From positions 1 through 64,000 of the forward strand of contig JAFTXZ010000002.1 of NCBI GenBank assembly GCA_017461385.1: a DNA stretch of 64,000 nucleotides, in the 5' to 3' direction. The stretch is from Clostridia bacterium. GTDB taxonomy: Bacteria; Bacillota; Clostridia; Oscillospirales; CAG-272. Each line of letters opens with the position of its first letter. Position 1 is the stretch's first letter. Positions 54,700-63,797 of this stretch are shown in pieces. The notes under the pieces are model-generated. The model ran no database searches and was not told the origin of the DNA. It saw nothing but the letters and a program-made list of their open reading frames with translations. The position numbers and the translations under genes were made by a program.

Positions 54700-55692
54700 A
54701 TGGATAGATTATTGACAGGACTTCAGCCCAGTGGTAGCTTGACTATTGGAAACTACAGTGGAGGAATCAGACAGGTAATTGATTACCAAAAAACCTACGA
54801 AACCTTCCTTTTCGTTCCAGATATGCACGCAACAACGGTGCCACAGGACCCAGAGGCTTTACACAAAAACATAAAAAATGCAGTTGGACTTTACATTGCC
54901 TGTGGAGTAGATGTAAATCTAGATAATATGCATTTATATATTCAATCAGAAAACCTATATCACGCAAACCTTTCATGGATTTTGGAGTGTATGACTCCCT
55001 TTGGTGAGCTTACAAGAATGCACCAATTCAAGGAAAAGTCAAAGAATAAAGAGGGCTTTAGCAGTGGCTTGGTAACTTACCCTGTTTTGATGGCGTCTGA
55101 CATTTTGCTTTACGATGCAAAATACGTGCCAACAGGCATTGACCAAAAGCAACACGTTGAGCTTGCAAGAAACCTTGCAGAGCGCTTTAACGAAAGGTAT
55201 AAGGGAGATTTCTTCCAAATACCAGAGCCTGTAATTCCTAAAATTGGAGCGAAAATCCGTGACTTAAAGGATCCTTCCAAGAAAATGAGCAAATCTGCTG
55301 AGAATACAAAGGGTACAATTTTCCTACTGGATTGCGAAAAGGATATTCGCAAAAAGATTATGGGAGCTACAACCGATAGCGACGGCATAATCAAGTTCGA
55401 TGAGGAAAACAAGCCAGGACTTTCTAATCTGCTTACAATTTATTCCGTATTTAGTGGAATGAGTGTTGAGGAGATTGTTGAAAAATTCCAAGGTGGTGGC
55501 TACGGCGACCTTAAGAAGGCTCTTGCAGACCTACTCTGCGAAAAAATTGCAGTTATTCAAGATAACTACCAAAAAATTATGGCAAGTGGCGTAATTGACG
55601 ACGCCCTTGACAGAGGTAGAGAATATACAAACGCAATTGCCAAGGAAAAGTACGAGTTAATTCGTAAAACCGTAGGCTACGGCAGAATATAA
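54700..55692 (+). CDS. trpS: Tryptophanyl-tRNA synthetase
   Basis: Class I enzyme charging tRNA-Trp; 330 residues, as usual. TGLQPSGSLTIGNYSG carries the HIGH-like motif (TIGN). MHATTVPQDP, GIDQKQHVELARNLAERFN and KKMSKSAENTKGTI (KMSKS loop) confirm it. Start ATG 54700 with a weak RBS (TTGAGGT). Confidence 0.96.
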   Translation: MDRLLTGLQPSGSLTIGNYSGGIRQVIDYQKTYETFLFVPDMHATTVPQDPEALHKNIKNAVGLYIACGVDVNLDNMHLYIQSENLYHANLSWILECMTPFGELTRMHQFKEKSKNKEGFSSGLVTYPVLMASDILLYDAKYVPTGIDQKQHVELARNLAERFNERYKGDFFQIPEPVIPKIGAKIRDLKDPSKKMSKSAENTKGTIFLLDCEKDIRKKIMGATTDSDGIIKFDEENKPGLSNLLTIYSVFSGMSVEEIVEKFQGGGYGDLKKALADLLCEKIAVIQDNYQKIMASGVIDDALDRGREYTNAIAKEKYELIRKTVGYGRI

Positions 55693-55701
55693 CGGAAGAA
55701 T

Positions 55702-55740
55702 AAAAGGTGGTGCAGATTAGGTTGCACCACCTTGTTTTTT
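55702..55740. terminator. Terminator between trpS and the RSH-like gene
   Basis: AAGGTGGTGCA and TTGCACCACCTT form a 10-11-bp stem followed by GTTTTTT. The A-run upstream is short, so it mostly serves trpS. Confidence 0.8.
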
Positions 55741-57223
55741 ATGATTTAGGCTTGTAAATTCCAGAGAATATATCAATATTGTATTTTTCGCTTGCTTTTT
55801 TGAAGAATTCATAGAGGCGAGCTCTTGCAATCTTGCTTTCAAGAATTGTAAACCAATTAAGACGTGCACTGTAGCCACCGTCATATCTTTGAATAACAAC
55901 CTTGTCGTTGCTTTGTAGCTTATAGTCAGGCTCCACGTAGTTGTCATTTACAATTGCACCCTGATAGCTTGCACCGATTTCTGTGTTCAAGATAAAGGCA
56001 AGATCCAAAACAGTAATTCCCTTGTCAAGCTCAAGCACGTGTCCGTCCTTAGTGAAGATTTGAATTTTAGAATCGGCTGAGTAGCTACGGGTTGAAAGAC
56101 TAGAGGATTCTGCTAGGAAACTATGGAAATCACGCCTGATAATCATTAGCTTGATAACGTTATGATGCATATCCTCAAGCTTTATGCTTGCAGTGTCATT
56201 ATCAATAAGCTTGTCGTCAAATACGTCGATGATCAAATCGTGAAGCAGGGGCTTAATTAGCTTGAAAACCTGACTTATAAGCGGTTCCTCGTCGTTTACC
56301 TCATTTAGCTTGATATAAAGAGTAGTGTATGGCTTGTATCCTACGAAGGAAAACAGGTCGTCTCTTGTTTGAAGCGCATAGGGGTTTAGATTCTTAATCG
56401 CCCTTGAAATCTTTCTTGGCGTAGGCGTAATAGTGCCCTTGCCAAGACCTGATACAAGACATGCATCTCCACAAGCGTTTTTGATAGCAACTTGAGTTTT
56501 GTTCAGCTTCTCGATTGAGTTTTGTACAAATTTTGAAAGCAGAACCTGTATGTTCTCGTGAATTTTAGGATTCTTTATATAGAAGCATCCATCTGCCAAA
56601 AGCTCGGCAATTTGAAAGCAACCAAGCTTCTTAGCAAGGGGAATAAGTATTCTTTGAGTGTGGTTTATGTACCTTGCAAGCTCCTCGCTTGTCTTACCCT
56701 TGGTGGAGTAAAGATTGTCAAGCCTGTCGGCAAATTTAATATAAAGTGAGGCGCAATCCTTGCCCTCTGCGTTGGAAATGCGTTTGTCGTATTCCTCTTG
56801 AAGCTTATCCCACTCGTCCCTTGTTGCAGGGGTGGTGGACGAAAGCCTGGTAATGGCTCTTACGTGCTCGGCAACCTCACTGCCAAAATCAGCAGCCATA
56901 AGCTCAAAGGTGTAGCCTGTGTTGTTTTCAACCGTGTCGTGAAGAAGGCTTGCCACAAGAATAGGCGTGGTTGTAAAGCCGTCCTGATACATACGCTTGA
57001 AAACAGCCAAGGGGTGATAGAGGAAAAGCTGACCAGATGGCGAGCGTAAATCCTTGTGCCAATATTTGGCAACCTGCCAAGCAAGAGCTAGCGTGCTGGT
57101 ATCAACCGAGGTAGAATCTCCCTTTTCCTGATCTCTTTTTATTTGAGAAATTACACCGTTAAAGCCCTCGTCAATTGCTCTTAATTGCTCGTTAGTTTTA
57201 TCTGGTAATATGTATTCAATCAT
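55739..57223 (-). CDS. RSH-like protein with HD and TGS domains
   Basis: 494 residues from ATG 57223 (AGGAGA RBS). HD domain with His70 (LYHPLAVFKRM) and His95-Asp96 (SLLHDTVEN), as in ppGpp hydrolase domains of RelA/SpoT. A central region reminiscent of a nucleotidyl-transferase/synthetase fold (about 280-380, FVGYKPYTTLYIKL) lacks clear synthetase motifs. The TGS domain (about 400-465, IQIFTKDGHVLELD, SNDKVVIQRYDGG) follows. It is shorter than typical Rel/SpoT of about 730 residues. The HD motif is HDTVEN instead of HDxVED, which may alter or abolish activity. Convergent with trpS. The exact substrate is uncertain. Confidence 0.8.
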   Translation of the reverse strand: MIEYILPDKTNEQLRAIDEGFNGVISQIKRDQEKGDSTSVDTSTLALAWQVAKYWHKDLRSPSGQLFLYHPLAVFKRMYQDGFTTTPILVASLLHDTVENNTGYTFELMAADFGSEVAEHVRAITRLSSTTPATRDEWDKLQEEYDKRISNAEGKDCASLYIKFADRLDNLYSTKGKTSEELARYINHTQRILIPLAKKLGCFQIAELLADGCFYIKNPKIHENIQVLLSKFVQNSIEKLNKTQVAIKNACGDACLVSGLGKGTITPTPRKISRAIKNLNPYALQTRDDLFSFVGYKPYTTLYIKLNEVNDEEPLISQVFKLIKPLLHDLIIDVFDDKLIDNDTASIKLEDMHHNVIKLMIIRRDFHSFLAESSSLSTRSYSADSKIQIFTKDGHVLELDKGITVLDLAFILNTEIGASYQGAIVNDNYVEPDYKLQSNDKVVIQRYDGGYSARLNWFTILESKIARARLYEFFKKASEKYNIDIFSGIYKPKS

Positions 57224-57267
57224 CTGTAATCTCCTGTAAAAGTATAACAAGATTACTTGTCATTTGA

Positions 57268-58344
57268 TTAATCGTTTTTCTTGAATAGAGAATAAAACTC
57301 CTGATCTCTTTCACCAATTAATGAAAGGATTTGCATGGAGCTTGTGCTCATTGCACCCTTTATTGTTCTGTGTGCAGTATTTCGCAAAAGGTCGATTTTA
57401 TCATCTCTTGTGTAGTTTGGACTATCTAATAGATCGCTTGCTCTCTGGGCAATTGCATCTGAGGCTAGATCTGCTGATTCAATTCTTGCAGGGTTAGAGA
57501 GAAGGTTGATAACTCGTCTTGGCTCTAGCTCCTCAAACGGTGTACTTCTTGAAAGTAAAAGCAATTGTGAGCAGGGCGTTTTGCCATAGCCTCGGGAAAT
57601 TGATGAGCAAATTGAGCCACCGCCAATATATGAGCGAGCTCCACTATTGTCAGGATTAATTCCCATAATAAGCACCTTGTCAATGATTGAGAGGGCGTCC
57701 TCCACCGATTTATTATAATCCTTAGGTGCGAAGTAGCCGGTCAAATCAATTGAGTAGAACTTTTCCTTTTGAATTAGTGAGAATTCGCCCTCGTAATATC
57801 TCTCAAGAGAGGTAAATATTCTTTTAACCTCTGAATATTTTCCGTTCTCAAAGGCGTCGGTTGCACGGGCATAAATTGCCTCCTCAACCTCTTGTCTTAA
57901 TGAAAAACAAGCGTAGCATCTGTAAGGACCGCGAGGGTTATTGTTAATGCTTTCGTTAATAATGGCAAGTGCGCCGAAGGAAATATTGGGGTCGTCCTTA
58001 AATCTGGTTACACTTGTTTTATTGGTTGATAGATAATAAAGATGATAAACTCCGAAAAACTTCTTGTATTCCTGTGGCAGGTAGCTGTCTGTTGATTGCA
58101 CCTTGTTAGGATTGAAGGATGTAGAGCATAGCTCGTCAAGAGAAACGTTAAAGCGTTCCTTAATTATATTAAGGTCGGCAATTGAAAACATACTGTTGTG
58201 GCATACGTTTAAGTAATTGCTGATTGTGGATTTTGCAGTGATTCCCAAAACGCTTGCAAGGTCTGCTTGTCTTAGTCCCTTTACGTCTAGAAGCTGCTGC
58301 ACGTTAGTTTTAATTATTGTGTTGATATCTCTTTCGTTTGTCAT
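57268..58344 (-). CDS. XRE-family HTH regulator with large C-terminal domain
   Basis: 358 residues from ATG 58344 (AAGGAGA). N-terminal HTH with TNVQQLLDVKGLRQADLASVLGITAKSTISNYLN, then a long domain with CYACFSLRQEVEEAI and ENGKYSEVKRIFTSL that I do not recognise. It is divergent from the TPR-like/VirD4-like pair and just upstream of the RSH-like gene, so a stress or accessory regulatory role is plausible. Promoter: TTGACA and TAAAAT on the minus strand at 58423-58452, spacing 18. Confidence 0.85.
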   Translation of the reverse strand: MTNERDINTIIKTNVQQLLDVKGLRQADLASVLGITAKSTISNYLNVCHNSMFSIADLNIIKERFNVSLDELCSTSFNPNKVQSTDSYLPQEYKKFFGVYHLYYLSTNKTSVTRFKDDPNISFGALAIINESINNNPRGPYRCYACFSLRQEVEEAIYARATDAFENGKYSEVKRIFTSLERYYEGEFSLIQKEKFYSIDLTGYFAPKDYNKSVEDALSIIDKVLIMGINPDNSGARSYIGGGSICSSISRGYGKTPCSQLLLLSRSTPFEELEPRRVINLLSNPARIESADLASDAIAQRASDLLDSPNYTRDDKIDLLRNTAHRTIKGAMSTSSMQILSLIGERDQEFYSLFKKND

Positions 58345-58958
58345 TAGTATTCTCCTTTTTGGCATTGGAGGGGTAAAAAACACAACGGTTTCAAAGGTCC
58401 CTTCATATCGCCCATCATAAGTATTTTAACATAAGGGCACTTGGAGTGTCAACTAAATATGTACTAAAGAAAAGAAAAATTTGAAAAAGTATTCCAAAAA
58501 ACATAAAAATAATCGAAATAGCTACTGAATTTTTGAAAAATAACTTAAAAATCCATATAAATTTTGCAATTTTGAACCAAAAATAATATGATTACAAAAA
58601 ATTGAACTATAAATACGAAAAATACAAAAATGCCTATTGACAGATAACGGGCGTTATGGTAGTATATTCCTCACCCGAAATAGCTGAAAAATGAGTAAGC
58701 CTATCCACTAAAGGGAGGAATGAACTGCTACTAAAACAAGACGGAGATTTTCCCTTGGCAAAAATTGTTGTTTTTTGAAGTATTGTTCAAAAAATACGAA
58801 CAAAAATATCAAGAAACTTTTTTGAAAGTCCATCGTTTTTAGTAAAAAATGGCAGATACTATAGTTGTCAGGGAAGATGCACAAGCATCTAACCGCGAAT
58901 GCTTTATCTGTTAAAGGCAGATTTGAATATAAGATTTTATGAAAGAGAGGAAAATAGA
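58345..58958. other. Divergent intergenic region and long leader
   Basis: 614 bases with no convincing gene. It holds the minus-strand promoter of the XRE gene (58423-58452), an A+T-rich core, a plus-strand promoter (58637-58665) and a leader of about 287 bases to the next start. ATTCCTC (58666-58672) can pair with GAGGAAT (58715-58721), and GATGC-ACAA-GCATC forms a hairpin near 58880. No known riboswitch consensus was recognised. Confidence 0.55.
58637..58665 (+). promoter_or_regulatory. Promoter of the TPR-like/VirD4-like operon
   Basis: TTGACA at 58637-58642, a 17-base spacer and TAGTAT at 58660-58665, leaving a leader of about 287 bases. Confidence 0.7.
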
Positions 58959-59693
58959 ATGGAAAACATCACACGTGAAAATCTATACAGAAGCTTCTTC
59001 GATGCTACAATCGGTCGTTTCTATTCTGAGGAGCAATCACTCAAGCTTTTAAGACTGTTTGCTCTTGAGGCAGGAATCGTAGAGGGTAGTGAGGAATACA
59101 ACTCAATCGTTAATACAATTAAGGCAATCAACAAGGCAAATATCAGAAATTTCATCGAGTGTAATAACTTTGGCTTGCTTTGTGAGTTTGCATCACCATT
59201 CAGCGATGCTCGTTTGGCAGCTAGCGCTCTTTCAAAGTGCTATAGAGAAAGAAGAGATAGAGGTCAAGATGCTTATTCAAGCCCGGTTGAATGGCGTATA
59301 AACGTTTACAAGAACGCAACGTCAAGACAAAATAAGCTTGAAATCGCCTACATAGAATATACTAACGGTCAGTTAGATAAGGCGCTTGAGGGCTTAAAGG
59401 GGCTTGCAAGCTCGGGTGATATTGAGGCGCTTAGCCACCTTGCAATAATCTGCTACGATGAGGGCAGATATGAGGATGCTTATTTGTATCTTTCACAGCT
59501 CAATAAGGTATTCGTTGAGGAGCTTTATTTAACAGAGGGCTGCGAATGGTCAAAGGGCTTAAGAAGCTACGTGTCCCTTTTGGTTTCTGAGGAGGCAGCT
59601 GAAAGACTTGATGAGCAGGTAAGAAATGAAAAGCCCTTCCTAACAAGACGTGGCTCAAACGGTATGAGCGTAGGAGGCTTTGTAAGAGGCTAA
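58959..59693 (+). CDS. TPR-like hypothetical protein
   Basis: 244 residues from ATG 58959 (GAGAGG RBS). Mostly helical. ALEGLKGLASSGDIEALSHLAIICYDEGRYEDAYLYLSQL looks like tetratricopeptide or Sel1-type repeats. No signal peptide or membrane helix. It lies directly before a VirD4-like ATPase, 47 bases away, with a hairpin between them, so it may be that ATPase's partner or adaptor. Not otherwise recognised. Confidence 0.78.
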   Translation: MENITRENLYRSFFDATIGRFYSEEQSLKLLRLFALEAGIVEGSEEYNSIVNTIKAINKANIRNFIECNNFGLLCEFASPFSDARLAASALSKCYRERRDRGQDAYSSPVEWRINVYKNATSRQNKLEIAYIEYTNGQLDKALEGLKGLASSGDIEALSHLAIICYDEGRYEDAYLYLSQLNKVFVEELYLTEGCEWSKGLRSYVSLLVSEEAAERLDEQVRNEKPFLTRRGSNGMSVGGFVRG

Positions 59694-59694
59694 G

Positions 59695-59714
59695 GTCCGA
59701 GCTTGGGCTCGGAC
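59695..59714 (+). other. Intercistronic hairpin
   Basis: GTCCGAGC-TTGG-GCTCGGAC, a perfect 8-bp stem with no T-run, lies between the TPR-like and ATPase genes. It may stabilise the upstream RNA or attenuate. Confidence 0.6.
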
Positions 59715-59740
59715 ACACGCCCGAATTTTAGGAGGAAAAA

Positions 59741-61438
59741 ATGAATTTTACATCTTCAATAAATGATACATTAAGAGCCGAAAACCATCAATATTATGAG
59801 GACTCCAAGTGCATTGAATGCGCGCCGGGGCTCGACGTTAAAAACGGTAGATGGGTAAAGGTTGACGAAATTAAGGAGCTTGAGGAGCTAATGTGGCCTG
59901 TTTACTTTGATAAGGAGCAGGACAGAGCCCTTATGCTGCCAATGTCCCACTGTATGCTGACAGGTAGTACGGGTACAGGTAAATCCGAGGTAATTGTAAA
60001 GAATATTTTATCCCTTCTTTCTAATTACAAGGATGAAAAGAAGCCATCTTTTATGGTTACTGACCTTAAGGGTGATATCTCTGAACAGCTTGGCGAGAAG
60101 CTAATGGAAAGAGGCTATAACGTATCGGTTTTAGATATGCGTAATTCCTTTGGCTCTGCAAGATATAATTTCCTTACTCAAATTTATGATGACTATCAGG
60201 AGGCAATGAGAATAAAGAAGGATTTGGCAAGCAACCAAATTACCTCTATATTTGACGGAGTTAAGTATGATTCTATAAAGGTTGCCCGTTCAAAGGCTAC
60301 AATCAAATATCTAACACTCTTAGAGGGCGTTGAAAGAAGCGTGAATGAGCTTGCTATTATAATGGTTCCATGCGATGACCCTAAGAATAAATCCTGGGCA
60401 GACGGCGCAAGAACTATGTGTGAGGCGATTATGAGAACTATGCTTCGTGACTCTGAGGATCCAAGACTTGGAATGACAAGAGAAAAGTTCACAGTTGCTA
60501 ACGTTGCAAGAATATCCTTCTCCACAGACGAAACCTGCTCAAAGATAATCTCTTGGCTGGAAAGGGCAGATGATATTCTCTGTGTAAGAAGTGCTCTTTC
60601 TGGTAACTATCGTCTATCTGCAAGAACAACAAGAGATGGCTACATAAGCACGCTTAATACACAGCTTGCACATTATGCAGCTGTATCAATAGCAGCTCTT
60701 ACAGAAACTGCCGATGATATTGATCTGAGAAAAATTGCAGAAAGTGATAAGCCTTATGCAATCTTCATAATCACTGACGACAGACAGGTTACTACAAATA
60801 ACATCTGTATGATGTTTATGAACAACCTAATAAACGAGTTAACAAAGGCTGCAGACTCAAGAACTGAGCACTGCCTACCAAGAGATTTTATAATCCTGGC
60901 AGACGAGTTTGCGAATATGCCAGCGCTACCAAACATTTCTAACAAAATTACAACCCTTCGTTCGAGAAAAATCTGGATGATGATGGCAATTCAGTCTAAT
61001 CAACAGCTGGATATGGTTTATGGCACTAACCAAATGGAGATTTTAAGGGATAACTGCGACCTTCAAATATTTATAGGCTGTAACAATGACAAGACCAAGG
61101 AGGAGTTTGCACACTCTATGGGTCAGACCATAGGCTCTATAACCTCGTTTGCAATCTCTAATGACGGCTCAATCTCTGCTCAAAAGCAATCCAACAACGT
61201 TCCGGTTGTAAGAAGAAGCGACCTTGACGCACTAGAGCTTGGCGAGTTTTATATTCGCTCAAGAAAGAGCCAGAATATGAGAAGTAGGATGACTCCTTAC
61301 TTTATGCAAAGAGATAAGAACGAAAAGCTTGCTCCAATAACAATAGTTCGTGAGTTTGATCCGAATGCAAATCGATATGATATTGCAGCTGTCCTAAAAA
61401 CCTTAAGAGCTAAGCTTAAGGAATGGTACGATGATTAA
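59741..61438 (+). CDS. VirD4/TraG-like P-loop ATPase
   Basis: 565 residues. Walker A GSTGTGKS (75-82), LKGDISEQLGEKLMERGYNVSVLD, Walker B ILADEFANM (Asp388, Glu389), then a TraG-type end with SRKIWMMMAIQSNQQLDMVYG and CDLQIFIGCNNDKTKEEFA. This is the fold of conjugative coupling ATPases. No membrane helix is visible at the N-terminus and no relaxase or other transfer gene is nearby, so it is a solitary cytosolic relative, perhaps with another DNA- or protein-moving role. AGGAGG RBS. Confidence 0.85.
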   Translation: MNFTSSINDTLRAENHQYYEDSKCIECAPGLDVKNGRWVKVDEIKELEELMWPVYFDKEQDRALMLPMSHCMLTGSTGTGKSEVIVKNILSLLSNYKDEKKPSFMVTDLKGDISEQLGEKLMERGYNVSVLDMRNSFGSARYNFLTQIYDDYQEAMRIKKDLASNQITSIFDGVKYDSIKVARSKATIKYLTLLEGVERSVNELAIIMVPCDDPKNKSWADGARTMCEAIMRTMLRDSEDPRLGMTREKFTVANVARISFSTDETCSKIISWLERADDILCVRSALSGNYRLSARTTRDGYISTLNTQLAHYAAVSIAALTETADDIDLRKIAESDKPYAIFIITDDRQVTTNNICMMFMNNLINELTKAADSRTEHCLPRDFIILADEFANMPALPNISNKITTLRSRKIWMMMAIQSNQQLDMVYGTNQMEILRDNCDLQIFIGCNNDKTKEEFAHSMGQTIGSITSFAISNDGSISAQKQSNNVPVVRRSDLDALELGEFYIRSRKSQNMRSRMTPYFMQRDKNEKLAPITIVREFDPNANRYDIAAVLKTLRAKLKEWYDD

Positions 61439-61465
61439 GGCTAAGCAAATCTGATTTCCGTAAGG

Positions 61466-61505
61466 ATAGAGGCTACACGTATCGCGTGTAGCCTCTATAT
61501 TTTTC
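61466..61505 (+). terminator. Terminator of the VirD4-like operon
   Basis: GAGGCTACACG-TATCG-CGTGTAGCCTC followed by TATATTTTTC. Confidence 0.85.
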
Positions 61506-61624
61506 AAAGCTATTGAAAAAATGACTCCCTTGTGCTATACTTGTAATATGGCAAATAAAAATTGCGATTTTTAATTAAAATTCCAAAAATTGCCACAGGA
61601 GTGTCTAAAAAGCAAGGAGAAAAT

Positions 61625-62404
61625 ATGGATAATAACGAAAAAAATCAAGCTTCTGAAAACATGCAGGAGCCTAATGAATCTAATATTGCAAGGCGAGAAA
61701 GACTTCTTGGCACTGATATGACTGATAAAATCCACGATGATAAGGCTGAAATTACAAAGGGAAACTTTTTTGCAAACGTTTGGTACAGGTTTAAGTGGGC
61801 GATAATTGTTGTTGCTCTTTTTCTTGTTGTGATGATATATGGACTTGTTCATAGTGCACTACAAAAAACCTATGACCTGGATCTTTCGTATTTCGGACCG
61901 GTCTATGTGAAGTCCTCATTACATGACGATATCCAAAAAATGCTTTCGGACCTAGCACAGGATTATAACGGAGACGGGGAAAAGAAAATCAATTTTACCT
62001 TTACCACCTATCAGGGGGAGGAAGGAATTGAGAATATTCCTGAAAATCAAGAGTTTTACAACGCAATCTTGACCGCCAATGCAAATACTGAGGCGCTTAA
62101 GGGCATGAATAGTCAGATAAACTCTGGACACATTTCCTTTTACATTATGGATAAGGATATTTATGAAATGTATAAGGGGCACTTCATTACCGTTGAGGAA
62201 ATTCTAGGCTATAAGCTTGATAGCAGTAAGCTTTACGATTCTCGTGCAGTTTTGCTGGAGGAAACAATGCTTGATGATAGATACCCAACCCTTGCACCAA
62301 TTTGCAAGGATTCGGTAATTTGTGTACAAAAAATATACACCACAAGTGAGGAAAAGCTGGAAAGCGCAAAGGCGCTTTTTAAGGCAATAGTTGAATTAGA
62401 ATAA
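61625..62404 (+). CDS. Single-pass membrane protein of unknown function
   Basis: 259 residues from ATG 61625 (AAGGAGAAA); a longer in-frame ATG at 61562 has no RBS. Charged cytosolic N-terminus (about 1-55), one membrane helix (about 57-80, WAIIVVALFLVVMIYGLV) and an extracellular domain with SSLHDDIQKMLSDLAQDYNG. The motif DYNGDGEKK resembles a calcium-binding loop but is isolated. I do not recognise the family. Confidence 0.8.
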   Translation: MDNNEKNQASENMQEPNESNIARRERLLGTDMTDKIHDDKAEITKGNFFANVWYRFKWAIIVVALFLVVMIYGLVHSALQKTYDLDLSYFGPVYVKSSLHDDIQKMLSDLAQDYNGDGEKKINFTFTTYQGEEGIENIPENQEFYNAILTANANTEALKGMNSQINSGHISFYIMDKDIYEMYKGHFITVEEILGYKLDSSKLYDSRAVLLEETMLDDRYPTLAPICKDSVICVQKIYTTSEEKLESAKALFKAIVELE

Positions 62405-62405
62405 T

Positions 62406-62440
62406 AAAAAATGCTAACGAGCAATCGTTAGCATTTTTTT
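62406..62440. terminator. Bidirectional terminator
   Basis: ATGCTAACGA-GCAA-TCGTTAGCAT with flanking A and T runs, between convergent genes. Confidence 0.9.
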
Positions 62441-63665
62441 AATCAAAGTAGCTTTTATATTCAATATGTAAATCGCTCTCTGGAAATAAATATGCATACA
62501 AATCCACAAAGTAGTCGTCAGTCATGCTGGCTATGTAGTCAACAACGATTTGATTCTTTTCTTCGTTTTCGTAAGGGGTTGACCTTTCATAGTGAGCACC
62601 GGTTACATATTTTATGTGATGGGTGAATATTGGAGAGGAGGTGTTGTTGCTTTCTAAATCTGAAAGTAGCCTTTCATACATTTCTCCCATCATAACCTTT
62701 ACGGTTTTGTCGAGCAATTCTTGGTTTTGTGGACAGAGGTAGATTCTTGCATAGTTTTCTTCCTTGGAGACTCTTAATGCCTCGAAGTGCTTTTCGTCTA
62801 ATTGAATGTAACCCTTTCCATAGCTGTTTTCAACTATGTTAACAACTAGATTATTTATAATTTCTGCATTTTCAGTGCCGATGGCAGTGGGCGAGTAGGA
62901 GTCGGGAGAAATGTCCCTTGCCCTTTGTGCGTCCTGTCTGTCCTTTCCAAGATAAGCTATGATATCTGAAATTCTCATTACACAGCCCTCAAGAGTGGAG
63001 GGAACTAATCGCCTCACGTTTGATTTATCGAGATAACAGCCCTCAATCAGCTTGTCAAATTCCTCAAAGCTCTTTAGTGCTCTTGGCTCGTATTGACTAA
63101 GCTCCAGCTCGCCGTCGTGGCTTGCAATTCCACTAAGGGTTTGAAGACTGATATTCAATGGATAAATCTTGTCAAGAACACGCACGGAATGAATGTTGTG
63201 AGAAAAGCGTCTCCCCGTATGTGCAGAATAAATTTGGTCAAGGTATTTTTCTCCTGCATGACCAAAGGGGGTGTGTCCGATGTCGTGGCCGAGAGCAATT
63301 GCCTCGATTAAATCAAGGTTAAGGTTTAAGCATTTGCCGATAGTTCTTGCAATTCTTGAAACTAACTGCACGTGTAAGGCACGTCTGGTGATATCGTCAT
63401 TTTTGTAAAATGAGAACACCTGTGTTTTATCACTATATCTATTGTAGTAAGGACAATGCAGAATTTTGTCAATATCGCGTATGTAAGCAGAGCGCAAAAC
63501 GTTTGCCATATCGCTTTTTCTTGGGCGACGCCTTATTGCCTCGCTATCCCTTGTGCTAAAGTCTACAAAGGATTGCTCTGCCTTTTCTTTTATAATTCTT
63601 TCGTTTAGCTCGGGGCTAAGCTCCTCGTAATGGAGCTTCCGATTAAAAGCACTTGATTCCTTCAT
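62439..63665 (-). CDS. dgt: dGTPase-like HD-domain phosphohydrolase
   Basis: 408 residues from ATG 63665 (AGGTGG RBS; an in-frame TTG at 63671 is less likely). N-terminal family signature RRRPRKSDMANVLRSAYIRDIDKILHCPYYNRYSDKTQVF, and the HD motif ALGHDIGHTPFGHAGE. Such enzymes remove triphosphate from dGTP, controlling dNTP pools. Length fits the short dGTPase-like class. The substrate is inferred from the family only. Confidence 0.9.
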   Translation of the reverse strand: MKESSAFNRKLHYEELSPELNERIIKEKAEQSFVDFSTRDSEAIRRRPRKSDMANVLRSAYIRDIDKILHCPYYNRYSDKTQVFSFYKNDDITRRALHVQLVSRIARTIGKCLNLNLDLIEAIALGHDIGHTPFGHAGEKYLDQIYSAHTGRRFSHNIHSVRVLDKIYPLNISLQTLSGIASHDGELELSQYEPRALKSFEEFDKLIEGCYLDKSNVRRLVPSTLEGCVMRISDIIAYLGKDRQDAQRARDISPDSYSPTAIGTENAEIINNLVVNIVENSYGKGYIQLDEKHFEALRVSKEENYARIYLCPQNQELLDKTVKVMMGEMYERLLSDLESNNTSSPIFTHHIKYVTGAHYERSTPYENEEKNQIVVDYIASMTDDYFVDLYAYLFPESDLHIEYKSYFD

Positions 63666-63778
63666 AAACAACCCACCTTTCTTGTTATATTATAGCATAA
63701 AAGGCCTTTCAATTCAAGTTTTCTTTTAACTAAATATATGAACATATTTACAAATGAACATAAAATAAATAAAAGAAT

Positions 63779-63797
63779 AAGAGGCGAAAAGCCTCTT
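63779..63797 (-). terminator. Hairpin at the end of the edge gene
   Basis: AAGAGGC-GAAAA-GCCTCTT overlaps the stop codon of the partial gene; the following tail is only moderately T-rich. Confidence 0.5.

Noticed and set aside
59741-61438. Integrative conjugative element
   Set aside because: A VirD4-like ATPase alone, without relaxase, VirB4, integrase or attachment sites, does not support an element.
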